DNA from: Actibacterium ureilyticum
GTDB lineage: Bacteria > Pseudomonadota > Alphaproteobacteria > Rhodobacterales > Rhodobacteraceae
Direction: 5' to 3'
Assembly (NCBI RefSeq): GCF_002285435.1
Contig: NZ_NSBT01000037.1
Location: 1,132,313-1,196,312 of the forward strand
Length of the DNA stretch: 64,000 nucleotides
A program made the position numbers and the translations under genes. The notes under the pieces are model-generated. The model worked only from the letters and a program-made list of their open reading frames with translations. It was not told where the DNA came from and did not search any database. Shown here one piece after another: positions 42,101 through 49,429 of the stretch; position 1 is the first letter of the stretch; each line of letters opens with the position of its first letter.

Positions 42101-44859
42101 AGCCCGCGGATCAGGCTGCCCAGCGGACGGCGGCGCGCGGCGGCCTTTTGCGGCAGCGCCTGGGGCGCGTTGGCAGCCTCGGCATCGGCCAGCATGCCCG
42201 GCGTCAGCTGGGTCGTGGTGGCGATACCGGCCGCGCTGCGCGACGAGCGCACGGGGGCGCGGCTGGCCTCGATCGACAGATCGCCCGCCACCGCCGTCCC
42301 CGGCGTGCCGTTGTCCTGGAAATGCGCGCGGCGCTTTGCGACCTCGTCCAGCGCGGCGGGGGTGCAGGCGCCGACCGCGAAATGCTCGGCCCGCATCTCG
42401 CCCTTGCGCAGCGGCACGATGCGCGAGCCGCCACGGCGCAGGTCGTTGGTGCGGGTCACGGCAACCCGGGTGCCGGCGGGCAGCGTCTGCTGCTGCACGA
42501 CAAAGGCATGGGTCACGGGCCGCAGGCCGTAAAGCGAATACTTGCCGTCGATATCGGTGACGACCGACAGCCCCTCTTGCGTCACGATGCGCACGCCGGG
42601 AATGCCCGGCTCGTCCGCGCCGCCCCGGATGCCGTTGCCGTCGCAATCCATGAAGACAGAGCCCAGCACCGTGCCCTCGCGGGCAAAGACACCGCCGGAA
42701 TTGTCCAGCTTGACCACCGCACGCGCCAGCGGCGAACGGCGCAGCACGCCATTGCCCGCCTGACGGCCCGACAGCAGCGCGGTGTTTTCGTTGCGCCCCT
42801 CGCGCGCGGCGGCGGTGAAGCGCATCACATAGCGCAGCTCGTGGCTGGACAGCGGCAGCAGCGTGCCCATGTCATGCACCAGATCGCCCGAGGCATCCCG
42901 GCGCGGATCCTTGCGCCGCTTGCCGTCCAGCGTGACCGACCCCTTGACCAGCTGCGCGCCGAAGGGCGGGCGGTCCAGGATCTCGGCCCCGATCAGGGCC
43001 TGGTTCATGTTGTTGGACAGGCTCAGCGTATAGGTCACGAATTCGCCATGCGAAACGCGATCCTGGTTGGCCGATTTGCGCAGCGACAGCGGCGCGCCGT
43101 AATGCGGATCCACGGGAATGTCCGAGGTATAGATCGCACCGCCCGCATGGCGGAACGCGGCGCCATAGCCGGCCTGGGTGACATTGCGGGCAAAGCCCGG
43201 CGTGTCCAGCCGCACCGAGGGGAATTCCCAGGCGGGCGTGTCGACCAGCGCATAGCGGTATTCACCGGCGGGCATCTCGCCAAAGGCGAAATAGCCGCGC
43301 GGGTCGGTCAGGGTGCGCGCGACCTCGCGACCGGTCGCGGCATCGACCAGCGCAACCGTGCCGCCATCGACGGCCTCGTTGGTCATCGAATTGAACAGGA
43401 AGTTGCCCGGCGCCACCAGCAGAACCGCCTCGAGCGCACCGGCGCCGCAGGTCGCCCCGGCCAGGATCCGGTCGCCCTTGTCGGTGGCCATGACCTGATC
43501 GCCGCCGGTCACGACGTTCATCTGCTCCAGCGGCACGGGGCCGGTCAGGAAGATGCCGGTATTGGGCCCGGTTTCGGTGGCGGTCACGGTTTCCACATCG
43601 CCCGTCAGCTTGCTGCGCAGGGTGATCGAAACGATTTCGACGCTGTCGGCGCGGTTACAGGCCCCGGCCGCAAGGCGCAGGCGCGTATCCTCGCCCGGCT
43701 GTCCGAAGGTCGCGGCATCCAGCGTGGCGGGGTCGACAAAGGACAGCGTCCCGTCCGAGGCGCCGTTCTGCGCATAGCTGGTGGTGTTGGACCACAGCGC
43801 GTCATCGGGCGTGCCGCCGCCGACAAAGGTCTGCGCGGTGTTGCGGATGGTGACATTGCCCAGCGCCGCGGGCACCTGCACCGCAAAGACCGCATCGCTG
43901 GACCGGCCGACCGGGTAATCGCCATCATGGAAAAAGGCAACGGCGTCGATTTCGGCCGTGGCGGGCGGCTGGCTGCGGTAATCCTGCGGGGCATCGCCGC
44001 GCTGGTGATAAAGCGGGGTCAAACCGCCGCCGGTCTGGATGGCGTGAAACCGGCTGTTCAGCGGGATCGCGTCGCGCAGCAGGATGCCGCGGGCGGGCTG
44101 GCCATCGATGCGCAGCGCTTCGTCGTCAATGGTGTCATATCCCGCGACGGGCGCGTCCGAGTTGTTGCGCAGGCGCAGGGTGTATTCCAGGATCACGCCA
44201 CCCGCGTCGTCGCGCATCGCCTGCAGCTTTTCCAGCTCCAGCGCGGCACTTTCGACCTCGGTCACGCCGGCGGCTTCGACCGACAGCGGGGCGGCAACGA
44301 TGCCTTCGGGCTCGGCGTCCGCAACCAGCGAGGTCTCCATCCACTGGCCGGGTTCGGCGGCGGTGGACACGGTGAATTCATAGATCATCTGCATCGACTC
44401 GCCCGGCAGCAGGCGCAGCGCATCGGCGGGATCGGATTCCGGCTCGGACGCGTCGATCAGACCGTTGGCGTTGGTGTCATGCACAAGGCGGGCGTTGCGC
44501 ATCAGCGCGGCTGCGGCGCGGTCTTCGGTGCGCAGCGTGGTCTGCAGCGGAACGTTGCCGGTATTGCTGACCTCGAAATAATACTGGCCGATGGCGCCAC
44601 GGGTCAGGACCAGTTCCGAGAAACCTTCGATCGTCAGGTCGGGCACCGCGATCACCAGGGCTTCGACCGGGTTGGAAAAGACCCGTTCCACGATCCCCAG
44701 GCGCGGGTTGAAATAGGTGGTTTCGGCGATGTTGCGGATGGTCGAACCCGCAGGCGCAGGCTGGGACGCAACGAAGTCAGGAGCAAGGGTAAGAGCGACA
44801 GCAGCGGTACCGATGGCCTTGGCTGCGTACTGGGTGACCGTGTGAAGGAAACTGCGCAT
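39127..44859 (-). CDS. Giant DUF11/SdrD-type protein with C-terminal outer-membrane beta-barrel
   Basis: A 1910-aa secreted protein with a signal peptide (about 1-32). The N-terminal part has DUF11-like beta-sandwich domains; one contains an EF-hand-like loop DTNANGLIDASEPE. A clear DUF11 domain lies at about 590-690 (SLRKSANQDRVSHGEFVTYT) and an SdrD-B-like domain at about 735-785 (GSVFMDCDGNGIRGGADEPG). Ig-like segments follow. From about 1150 to the end it is a run of alternating strands typical of a large outer-membrane barrel (for example DLGVEFQQNRRAGERDQTAS), ending in FYFRFNLLLDDSLWDQLNGF. So the stalk and its membrane anchor appear to be one polypeptide. ATG 44859 has a GGAG site. 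It is third in the operon with the 170- and 879-aa genes. Confidence 0.8.
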   Translation of the reverse strand: MRSFLHTVTQYAAKAIGTAAVALTLAPDFVASQPAPAGSTIRNIAETTYFNPRLGIVERVFSNPVEALVIAVPDLTIEGFSELVLTRGAIGQYYFEVSNTGNVPLQTTLRTEDRAAAALMRNARLVHDTNANGLIDASEPESDPADALRLLPGESMQMIYEFTVSTAAEPGQWMETSLVADAEPEGIVAAPLSVEAAGVTEVESAALELEKLQAMRDDAGGVILEYTLRLRNNSDAPVAGYDTIDDEALRIDGQPARGILLRDAIPLNSRFHAIQTGGGLTPLYHQRGDAPQDYRSQPPATAEIDAVAFFHDGDYPVGRSSDAVFAVQVPAALGNVTIRNTAQTFVGGGTPDDALWSNTTSYAQNGASDGTLSFVDPATLDAATFGQPGEDTRLRLAAGACNRADSVEIVSITLRSKLTGDVETVTATETGPNTGIFLTGPVPLEQMNVVTGGDQVMATDKGDRILAGATCGAGALEAVLLVAPGNFLFNSMTNEAVDGGTVALVDAATGREVARTLTDPRGYFAFGEMPAGEYRYALVDTPAWEFPSVRLDTPGFARNVTQAGYGAAFRHAGGAIYTSDIPVDPHYGAPLSLRKSANQDRVSHGEFVTYTLSLSNNMNQALIGAEILDRPPFGAQLVKGSVTLDGKRRKDPRRDASGDLVHDMGTLLPLSSHELRYVMRFTAAAREGRNENTALLSGRQAGNGVLRRSPLARAVVKLDNSGGVFAREGTVLGSVFMDCDGNGIRGGADEPGIPGVRIVTQEGLSVVTDIDGKYSLYGLRPVTHAFVVQQQTLPAGTRVAVTRTNDLRRGGSRIVPLRKGEMRAEHFAVGACTPAALDEVAKRRAHFQDNGTPGTAVAGDLSIEASRAPVRSSRSAAGIATTTQLTPGMLADAEAANAPQALPQKAAARRRPLGSLIRGLDNTPGFLDLEPGAVLEHRTGNIRIKGKADLSLSLMLNGRELGADRVGERSTWEKQNVQALEYVAVKLAAGENRLTLIGRDGFGIERAREEITVIAPGDPARFEIVLPETAPANPASVVPVVVRVLDARGMPVSASGTVTLTARNALWDVTDIRPGTPGVQAYLDNGEATFNLTPPQVAGPDLVTIKGAFGQAEARITFTPDLDQRVMVGIIEGAVSLGGSGDALLPKDRFSEFEDTTTGLRGELYLKGAIRGDALLTLRYSSDRDTEDRLFRDIRGDEFYPVYGDNSERGADAQSSGNLFVKVEKGRSYVLYGDIAIEPESSAFKLGDWRRVTTGGKAHWENDRVSVTVFAARVGQEQRVVEIRGRGVSGPYDLNLDGYIDGSERVEILVRDEDGGDILSTTSMRRGTDYLLDFFRDTITFDAPVRQFDADGNPVSIRVTYEVEEDEAERYWLYGGEVNYALNDRTTVGARAVHADAPKGNPARERVQAAYLRHDRGEGGVWEAEIARSEDAEGVSDTAARLSYELTTETERFRLEAIRTGANFVANSGLARPGTSQVRLSYGLELDSRSEVFVAAEWTRDRINASDRLTLDALYSHRFTPHLRGDLGVEFQQNRRAGERDQTASLVLGGHWMPKNRPGTVIEARLLYPLGERGDRDPELTLGMSREPKPGWRAYGEIELTFGDEAMITRSKMGFSYELNEWLRGATDLTKGVSEYDTTLNQSLGATWEPNKLTSYSVDIEHARHLETNTPELTSVALGGKWQAGDGSWVADADLEATFEPTGRTYYASLGMAGELTPDVTVLGRSRLAVDERNGETHRRLRTRAGMAYRPAANPRLEVLAWYEHRLEERYGRTETHLWSVDGSYEVNEDLRLNGKYAGRFQEFSAAANVSDSATTQLVQAGLNYEFGDDRFQVGLNAALLWDDSGSRAKGLGAEFGFSPRPGTLLAVGYNRTDRRMPGADELYQDGFYFRFNLLLDDSLWDQLNGFLGD

Positions 44860-44896
44860 CAGCTTGCTCCATGATACTGGTTGACGGGGAAAATGC

Positions 44897-44940
44897 GGCG
44901 CCCTCGGGATTGGGGAGGGAAACCCGTCCCCGAGGGCGCC
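44897..44940 (-). terminator. Large hairpin between the 879-aa and 1910-aa genes
   Basis: A perfect 12-bp inverted repeat, GGCGCCCTCGGG (44897-44908) with CCCGAGGGCGCC (44929-44940), 20-base loop, in the 90-base gap between two surface-protein genes. On the minus strand it is followed by GCATTTTCCCC. It may act as a partial terminator or RNA stabiliser, lowering the downstream barrel protein relative to the 879-aa protein. Confidence 0.6.
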
Positions 44941-44949
44941 GGGGTTCGC

Positions 44950-47589
44950 TTAGTTGTCGACGCGAACCGTGAATTCCAGACGCGCAACGCCGCCGGGAAG
45001 AAGCGTGCCGTGCTGACTCTGAATGTTGTCAGGCGTCACGACAGAGGTGCTGGTGGCCGGGAACAGGCTGACCGGGCAAGCACCGCCGCAATCGGTGATC
45101 GCGGTATAGGCCGGCGCCGCATCCGAGATGGTGACATTCGCCGCCTCGCCGGTGCCGGTGTTCTCGGCCTCGATCAAGTAGCGGATGCACTGGCCCGGTT
45201 CGACATCCTGACGGTTCTTGGTGAAGGTCCCAACCGTGCCGTCGCAGCTTGCGTCGACATACTGGTACTTCGTCAGGGTCATGTCGCCGGCGATGATCAC
45301 GATCCGGTCTTCCACCGCGTTGTCGCTGGTGTCGGCATCGGTCGCGGTGCCGCCGTTCAGGGCGCTGCCCAGAGCGATGGTGCCGATCTCGGACACACCG
45401 GTGGTCGCGGTCGACGGGGTCTGCACGCGATAGATGAGCGAGATGCTGTCACCCGGGGCCAACCCGTTCACGCCAGCCGACACGCCGTCGGTCAGGTCGT
45501 TGAAGTTGTCGATCACCGGCTCGGACGCGTCGATCACGCCGTTGCCGTTCTGGTCCCAGAAGATCGCGCCCGAGAAGTTCGACAGACCGCTTTCGGTGAT
45601 CGAACCTTCGGTGATGGCCACGTTGCCCTGGTTGGTGATCGTGTGCAGCATGTCCACGACACCACCGGGGGCGGCCTGGACGCTCTGGTCGTCGATGATC
45701 TGAACGTCATAGATCTCGTTCACGCTCACCTGGTTGACGATCCGGTCGCCCTGCCCCGAAACCGACGAGACCAGCGCGATGTCGACCAGCGTGTCGCCGG
45801 GCGCGGCGTCTTCCGTCGGGGTGACGATGACCTGGATGTTCTGGCTGCCACCGGCGGGGATGGTGCCGGTGTTGGTGGCCACGGTGCCGTCCGCCAGGCG
45901 GAATTCGACCGTCCAGCCTTCGGGCAGCGGCTGCGCCAGCGACAGGTTGTAGCTGTCGGAAACCGGGCCTTCGTTCTGCACGGTCATGTCGAACACGACC
46001 GGCTGGCCGGGATCGGTGGCGGTGGTCACCCAGGGGGTGCCGCCGTTTGTCGGCGCGGCGCCGTCACCTTCGGAGCCCAGGACCGCGTTTTCCAGATCGA
46101 CCGAAGCCGCCAGAACCGCGCCCGAGAATTCCGCGGTCGACGTATCGGTCACACCCGATGCGTCCGACGTGGTCGTCACGACAGCGGTATAGTTGGTGGT
46201 CGCCGAGGGCGTCGCGTCGGTCGGCAGGGTCGCGACCAGCGTGACCTTTGCGCTTTCGCCGATGGCCAGCGGCCCGACAGAGCCCACGATCGGCGTGACG
46301 CCGTCGGCGCCCACGAACCGGAAAGTCGTACCGGCGGGGAAGTCGACATTGGCGACATCCAGCGTCAGGCTGTCGGCCTGGTTCGACAGGTTCGTCAGGA
46401 CGAATTCCTGCCGGATCACACCGCCCTGATAGACATCGCCGGTCTCGGTAACGATGTCGTTGCTGGCGGCATCGTCATCGGTGGCCGATGCGATGGCCGG
46501 GTTCGGGGTGTCGTCGGCGTTCACCGCCGTATCGGCGATGGCCACGCTGTACTGATTATCGACGGTGATCGACGCGGTGTTGGACGGCGGGAAGGCCACG
46601 CCATCGACCTCTTGCGTGGCGGTGTTGGTGATCAGGCCCGCATTGGCGGTATCGGCCACCACGGCCTGGAACGTCACGCTGCCCGAGCGGCCGGAACCGA
46701 CCGACGACAGGGTGAAGTTGATGGTCTGGGCGTCGTCGTAATCCCAGGCGATGGTTTCGCCGCCGCCATTGGTGGCGTCCACCGCGGTCGAGGCGTTGTT
46801 GTCATCCAGCGCACCGGCGGCATCCGACCATGTGGCCGAGCCCGGCACATAGATCAGGTTGCCGTCCAGAACGTCCTGCACGACATAGTTGTTCGCCGCC
46901 GCAAGGCCGGTGCTGGAATAGGTCAGGGTGATGGTCACGGTGTCGCCGGCATCGACAATGCCCGGGTTCCCGCCCGAGGCCGCATCGGCCACCATCGACT
47001 TGACCAGTTCCACGATCGCATCGTTGGAAATCGTCAGCGTGTCGGTGTTGGTGGCGGTGACGGTGCCGTCCAGCGCGGAAACAGAGGTAACCGTGATGGT
47101 GTCCGAACCGGTCGCCGTCGACGGCACGGTGGCCTCGATCACGACGCCGAACTGTTCGCCGGGGGCCAGGGCCGGGGTGCTGGTGATCGGGGTCGCGCTG
47201 TCGGCGACGCCGTCCATGTTGGCATCCGGATAGAAGACCAGCGTCGATGTATCCAGCGTGCCGGTGTTGGTTTCGACGGCGGTCAGCGCAAAGCTGTCGG
47301 GGCCGTTACCGTCGTTGGTGATGATATGCGGCAGGAACGCCTTGCCGCCCGGCGCGATGGTCTCGTTGTTGTCCGAGGTCAGGCTGACACCCGCGACCTG
47401 CTGCACGATGGTTTCGACCGTGTTCGACGTCACCGTGATCGTGTCACCAGCGGCGTTGACATAGGTGGCGACGGCCTGGTTGCCGATCACCGACCCGGCT
47501 TCGGGTGCGGCGGCATGTGCGGCCGTGCCGAGCACGGCGCCAAAGGCGACGACGCTCGCCGAACGCATGACAAAGGATTGATAGGACAC
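44950..47589 (-). CDS. Secreted DUF11-repeat protein (879 aa)
   Basis: An 879-aa, Thr/Asp/Val-rich secreted protein with signal peptide MSYQSFVMRSASVVAFGAVLG to about AHA. It is made of serial DUF11/Ig-like sandwiches (for example VELVKSMVADAASGGNPGIV near 185 and TLTKYQYVDASCDGTVGTF near 770). EF-hand-like loops (PDANMDGVAD and DQNGNGVIDASE) probably bind calcium. It starts at GTG 47589 with GAGGAG 8 bases upstream. There is no barrel, sortase signal or lipobox; it ends in FTVRVDN. It likely forms a filament or layer held by partners such as the 1910-aa barrel protein. Confidence 0.8.
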   Translation of the reverse strand: MSYQSFVMRSASVVAFGAVLGTAAHAAAPEAGSVIGNQAVATYVNAAGDTITVTSNTVETIVQQVAGVSLTSDNNETIAPGGKAFLPHIITNDGNGPDSFALTAVETNTGTLDTSTLVFYPDANMDGVADSATPITSTPALAPGEQFGVVIEATVPSTATGSDTITVTSVSALDGTVTATNTDTLTISNDAIVELVKSMVADAASGGNPGIVDAGDTVTITLTYSSTGLAAANNYVVQDVLDGNLIYVPGSATWSDAAGALDDNNASTAVDATNGGGETIAWDYDDAQTINFTLSSVGSGRSGSVTFQAVVADTANAGLITNTATQEVDGVAFPPSNTASITVDNQYSVAIADTAVNADDTPNPAIASATDDDAASNDIVTETGDVYQGGVIRQEFVLTNLSNQADSLTLDVANVDFPAGTTFRFVGADGVTPIVGSVGPLAIGESAKVTLVATLPTDATPSATTNYTAVVTTTSDASGVTDTSTAEFSGAVLAASVDLENAVLGSEGDGAAPTNGGTPWVTTATDPGQPVVFDMTVQNEGPVSDSYNLSLAQPLPEGWTVEFRLADGTVATNTGTIPAGGSQNIQVIVTPTEDAAPGDTLVDIALVSSVSGQGDRIVNQVSVNEIYDVQIIDDQSVQAAPGGVVDMLHTITNQGNVAITEGSITESGLSNFSGAIFWDQNGNGVIDASEPVIDNFNDLTDGVSAGVNGLAPGDSISLIYRVQTPSTATTGVSEIGTIALGSALNGGTATDADTSDNAVEDRIVIIAGDMTLTKYQYVDASCDGTVGTFTKNRQDVEPGQCIRYLIEAENTGTGEAANVTISDAAPAYTAITDCGGACPVSLFPATSTSVVTPDNIQSQHGTLLPGGVARLEFTVRVDN

Positions 47590-47642
47590 TGTTTTGGCTC
47601 CTCAGATCCAGGGCACTTGCTAAGATTTGGGTACGTGCGCGA

Positions 47643-48155
47643 TCAGTTGACGCGAACGCGGTAAGAGTTCAGGGCGACCGCATCGGCCTCCAGCGGCTCG
47701 GACAGGGTCCAGCGCACGGCGGCGATATCGGCCTCGGGCAGCGGCTCTTCGTGCAGCGCGCCATCGGCACCGACGACCTTGCGGACCGCCGGAAGGGTCG
47801 ACCATTCCAGGCCCTCCTGCTCGGGGTCGAGCTCGGCCTGAACCTCGAACACGGCGGGAACAGAGCTGCTCTGGCCGCCCAGGGTCAGGGTGACGCCCTG
47901 AGGCACCGGCGCGGCGACGACCAGGCCCGAAAGCCCCGCGTCGGTGCCGTTCTCGTGGCGGATCTGGTACTGGATGATTTCACCGGGCCGGACCGAGCTG
48001 CGCTCGACCAGTTGCTCGGCGCCGTCCTGCGTGACCTCGACCACGCGGAACGAGAAGTCGCTGGTCAGCGCGTCGGCCTGGGCCGCGCCACCGATCAGGG
48101 CAAAGGCAATCCCGGCAGCCGCGGCTCGGGAAAGCTTGGAGTTCTGGATAAACAT
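47643..48155 (-). CDS. Short secreted DUF11-like protein (170 aa)
   Basis: A 170-aa secreted protein: signal peptide MFIQNSKLSRAAAAGIAFAL to about AQA, then one DUF11-like sandwich (SVRPGEIIQYQIRHENGTDA, VPQGVTLTLGG), ending LNSYRVRVN. ATG 48155 has an AAGGGAAG site; the frame is open 25 residues further upstream without leader character. It is first in the operon and may be a subunit or cap of the larger DUF11 proteins encoded behind it. Confidence 0.75.
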   Translation of the reverse strand: MFIQNSKLSRAAAAGIAFALIGGAAQADALTSDFSFRVVEVTQDGAEQLVERSSVRPGEIIQYQIRHENGTDAGLSGLVVAAPVPQGVTLTLGGQSSSVPAVFEVQAELDPEQEGLEWSTLPAVRKVVGADGALHEEPLPEADIAAVRWTLSEPLEADAVALNSYRVRVN

Positions 48156-48515
48156 GGATGTCTTCCCTTGAATGCCGGGCGATGGCCGGCGGTTGCGATT
48201 GCGGCATTCACAGGCGAACACCGTGGTCACATGATTTCCGGGAAGCGTCGGGATTGCAGTCGCGCGAAGGGCTAATGCGCTGCACTTGCAGGCAGGCCGC
48301 TATGCTTTGGGATAGATCGACCTACCAGAGTATCACCCGGCCTTCGCCATTCGTGGCGGGCCGGGCGAACAATCAGGGCGAAGTTTCAGGGATTGTTGTG
48401 CGCGAAACGGGGGAAGGACCCGTCGGAAAGCGAATCCGCATCAGCGCGTTTCACACGCGCCGGCCCCTGTGGCGGGGCCTGGCGGCGTGGCGGCATGGCC
48501 TATAGGGGGCGCGGC
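48156..48515. other. 360-base gap without a gene
   Basis: The gap between the 170-aa protein start and the response regulator stop. It should hold the promoter of the surface-protein operon. I see a hairpin GGCCCC-(6)-GGGGCC with flanking CGCC/GGCG at 48458-48484, placed as a terminator for the regulator gene, and no convincing coding sequence or promoter hexamers. Confidence 0.5.
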
Positions 48516-49136
48516 TCAGCTGAACCCGGCATCCCGGGCGATCATCGCCGCATCGGTGCGGTTCTTGGCGTCCAGCTTGCGGCACAGGTTCTTGACATGC
48601 AGCTTGATCGTGACCTCCTGCAGGTCCAGGTCGCGGGCAATCTCTTTGTTCGACTTCGCCCCCATCAACCCCCGCAGCACCTGTTTCTCGCGCTCGGACA
48701 GGTCCTTTTCGAAATCGGTCTCGTCCGGGTCCTCCTGACCCGACATGAAGCTGAGCGGCGCATAGGTTTCACCCGCCGCCATGAAACGGATGGCATTGGC
48801 CAGTGATTTCGCGCGCAGGGTCTTCGGCAGGAACCCGATGGCGCCCATATCCATCGCCTGTTTGGCGATCAACCGCGAGGCGGTGCCCGAAATCAGGCCG
48901 ACGGGCTTGTCCCGATTGGCGTCGATGACCGCCTGCAAACCGTCCAGCCCCTTCATCCCCGGCATGCTGTAATCCAGCAGCACCAGATCGAACGGCCCGT
49001 CCTTGGCGATCAGCTCCAGCGCCTCTTCCAGGTTGCTGGCCGAAACGGTCGTCGTGCCGCCATCGGATTCCAGGAACATCGCAATTGTCTCGCGCACAAG
49101 GTCATGATCGTCCGCGATCAGAATGCTCAATGTCAT
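48516..49136 (-). CDS. Orphan LuxR/NarL-type response regulator
   Basis: A 206-aa regulator. The receiver domain (1-120) has acidic pair D9/D10, phospho-acceptor D55 (LVLLDYSMPG) and the conserved Lys in FLPKTL. The LuxR helix-turn-helix (about 143-206) contains LSEREKQVLRGLMGAKSNKE. ATG 49136 is chosen because the upstream frame is not receiver-like. No kinase is adjacent. It lies between the two DUF11 transcription units and is divergent from the 1956-aa gene across 293 bases, so it probably controls surface-protein expression. Confidence 0.88.
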   Translation of the reverse strand: MTLSILIADDHDLVRETIAMFLESDGGTTTVSASNLEEALELIAKDGPFDLVLLDYSMPGMKGLDGLQAVIDANRDKPVGLISGTASRLIAKQAMDMGAIGFLPKTLRAKSLANAIRFMAAGETYAPLSFMSGQEDPDETDFEKDLSEREKQVLRGLMGAKSNKEIARDLDLQEVTIKLHVKNLCRKLDAKNRTDAAMIARDAGFS

Positions 49137-49429
49137 CGGGTCCTCCGCCAGCCGCGATCCATCTCGACCCATGATAGCGGGCCATTGCGGCACAGTATAC
49201 TCAAAGGCGACTGCGCGCCGCTGTTTGCGATCCCGGCCCCAGCGGGCGCGGTTATCCCTTTCGGATAGGTCTCCCTCCCGGAGCATAGGTCCACTGTGCA
49301 GGTGCTCCTTGGACCCTGCGGGGCGGAACATGCGACAAATCCGAACATGTGTCATGGGTCCGGCGCATGCGCTGGCCCGCCCCCGAGCAGATCCGCCGCC
49401 GCCCGGATAGCAGAACGAAGGATAACGAG

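Noticed and set aside
38506-44874. A 2122-codon open frame on the + strand, antisense to the 1910-aa gene
   Set aside because: It is an antisense shadow caused by high GC and codon bias: composition is rich in Arg, Gln, His and Gly with no domain, signal peptide or ribosome site, while the minus-strand product has clear domains.
44881-47664. A 927-codon + strand frame over the 879-aa gene
   Set aside because: Same reason: low-complexity Arg/Gly/Asp composition, antisense to a protein with signal peptide and DUF11 domains.
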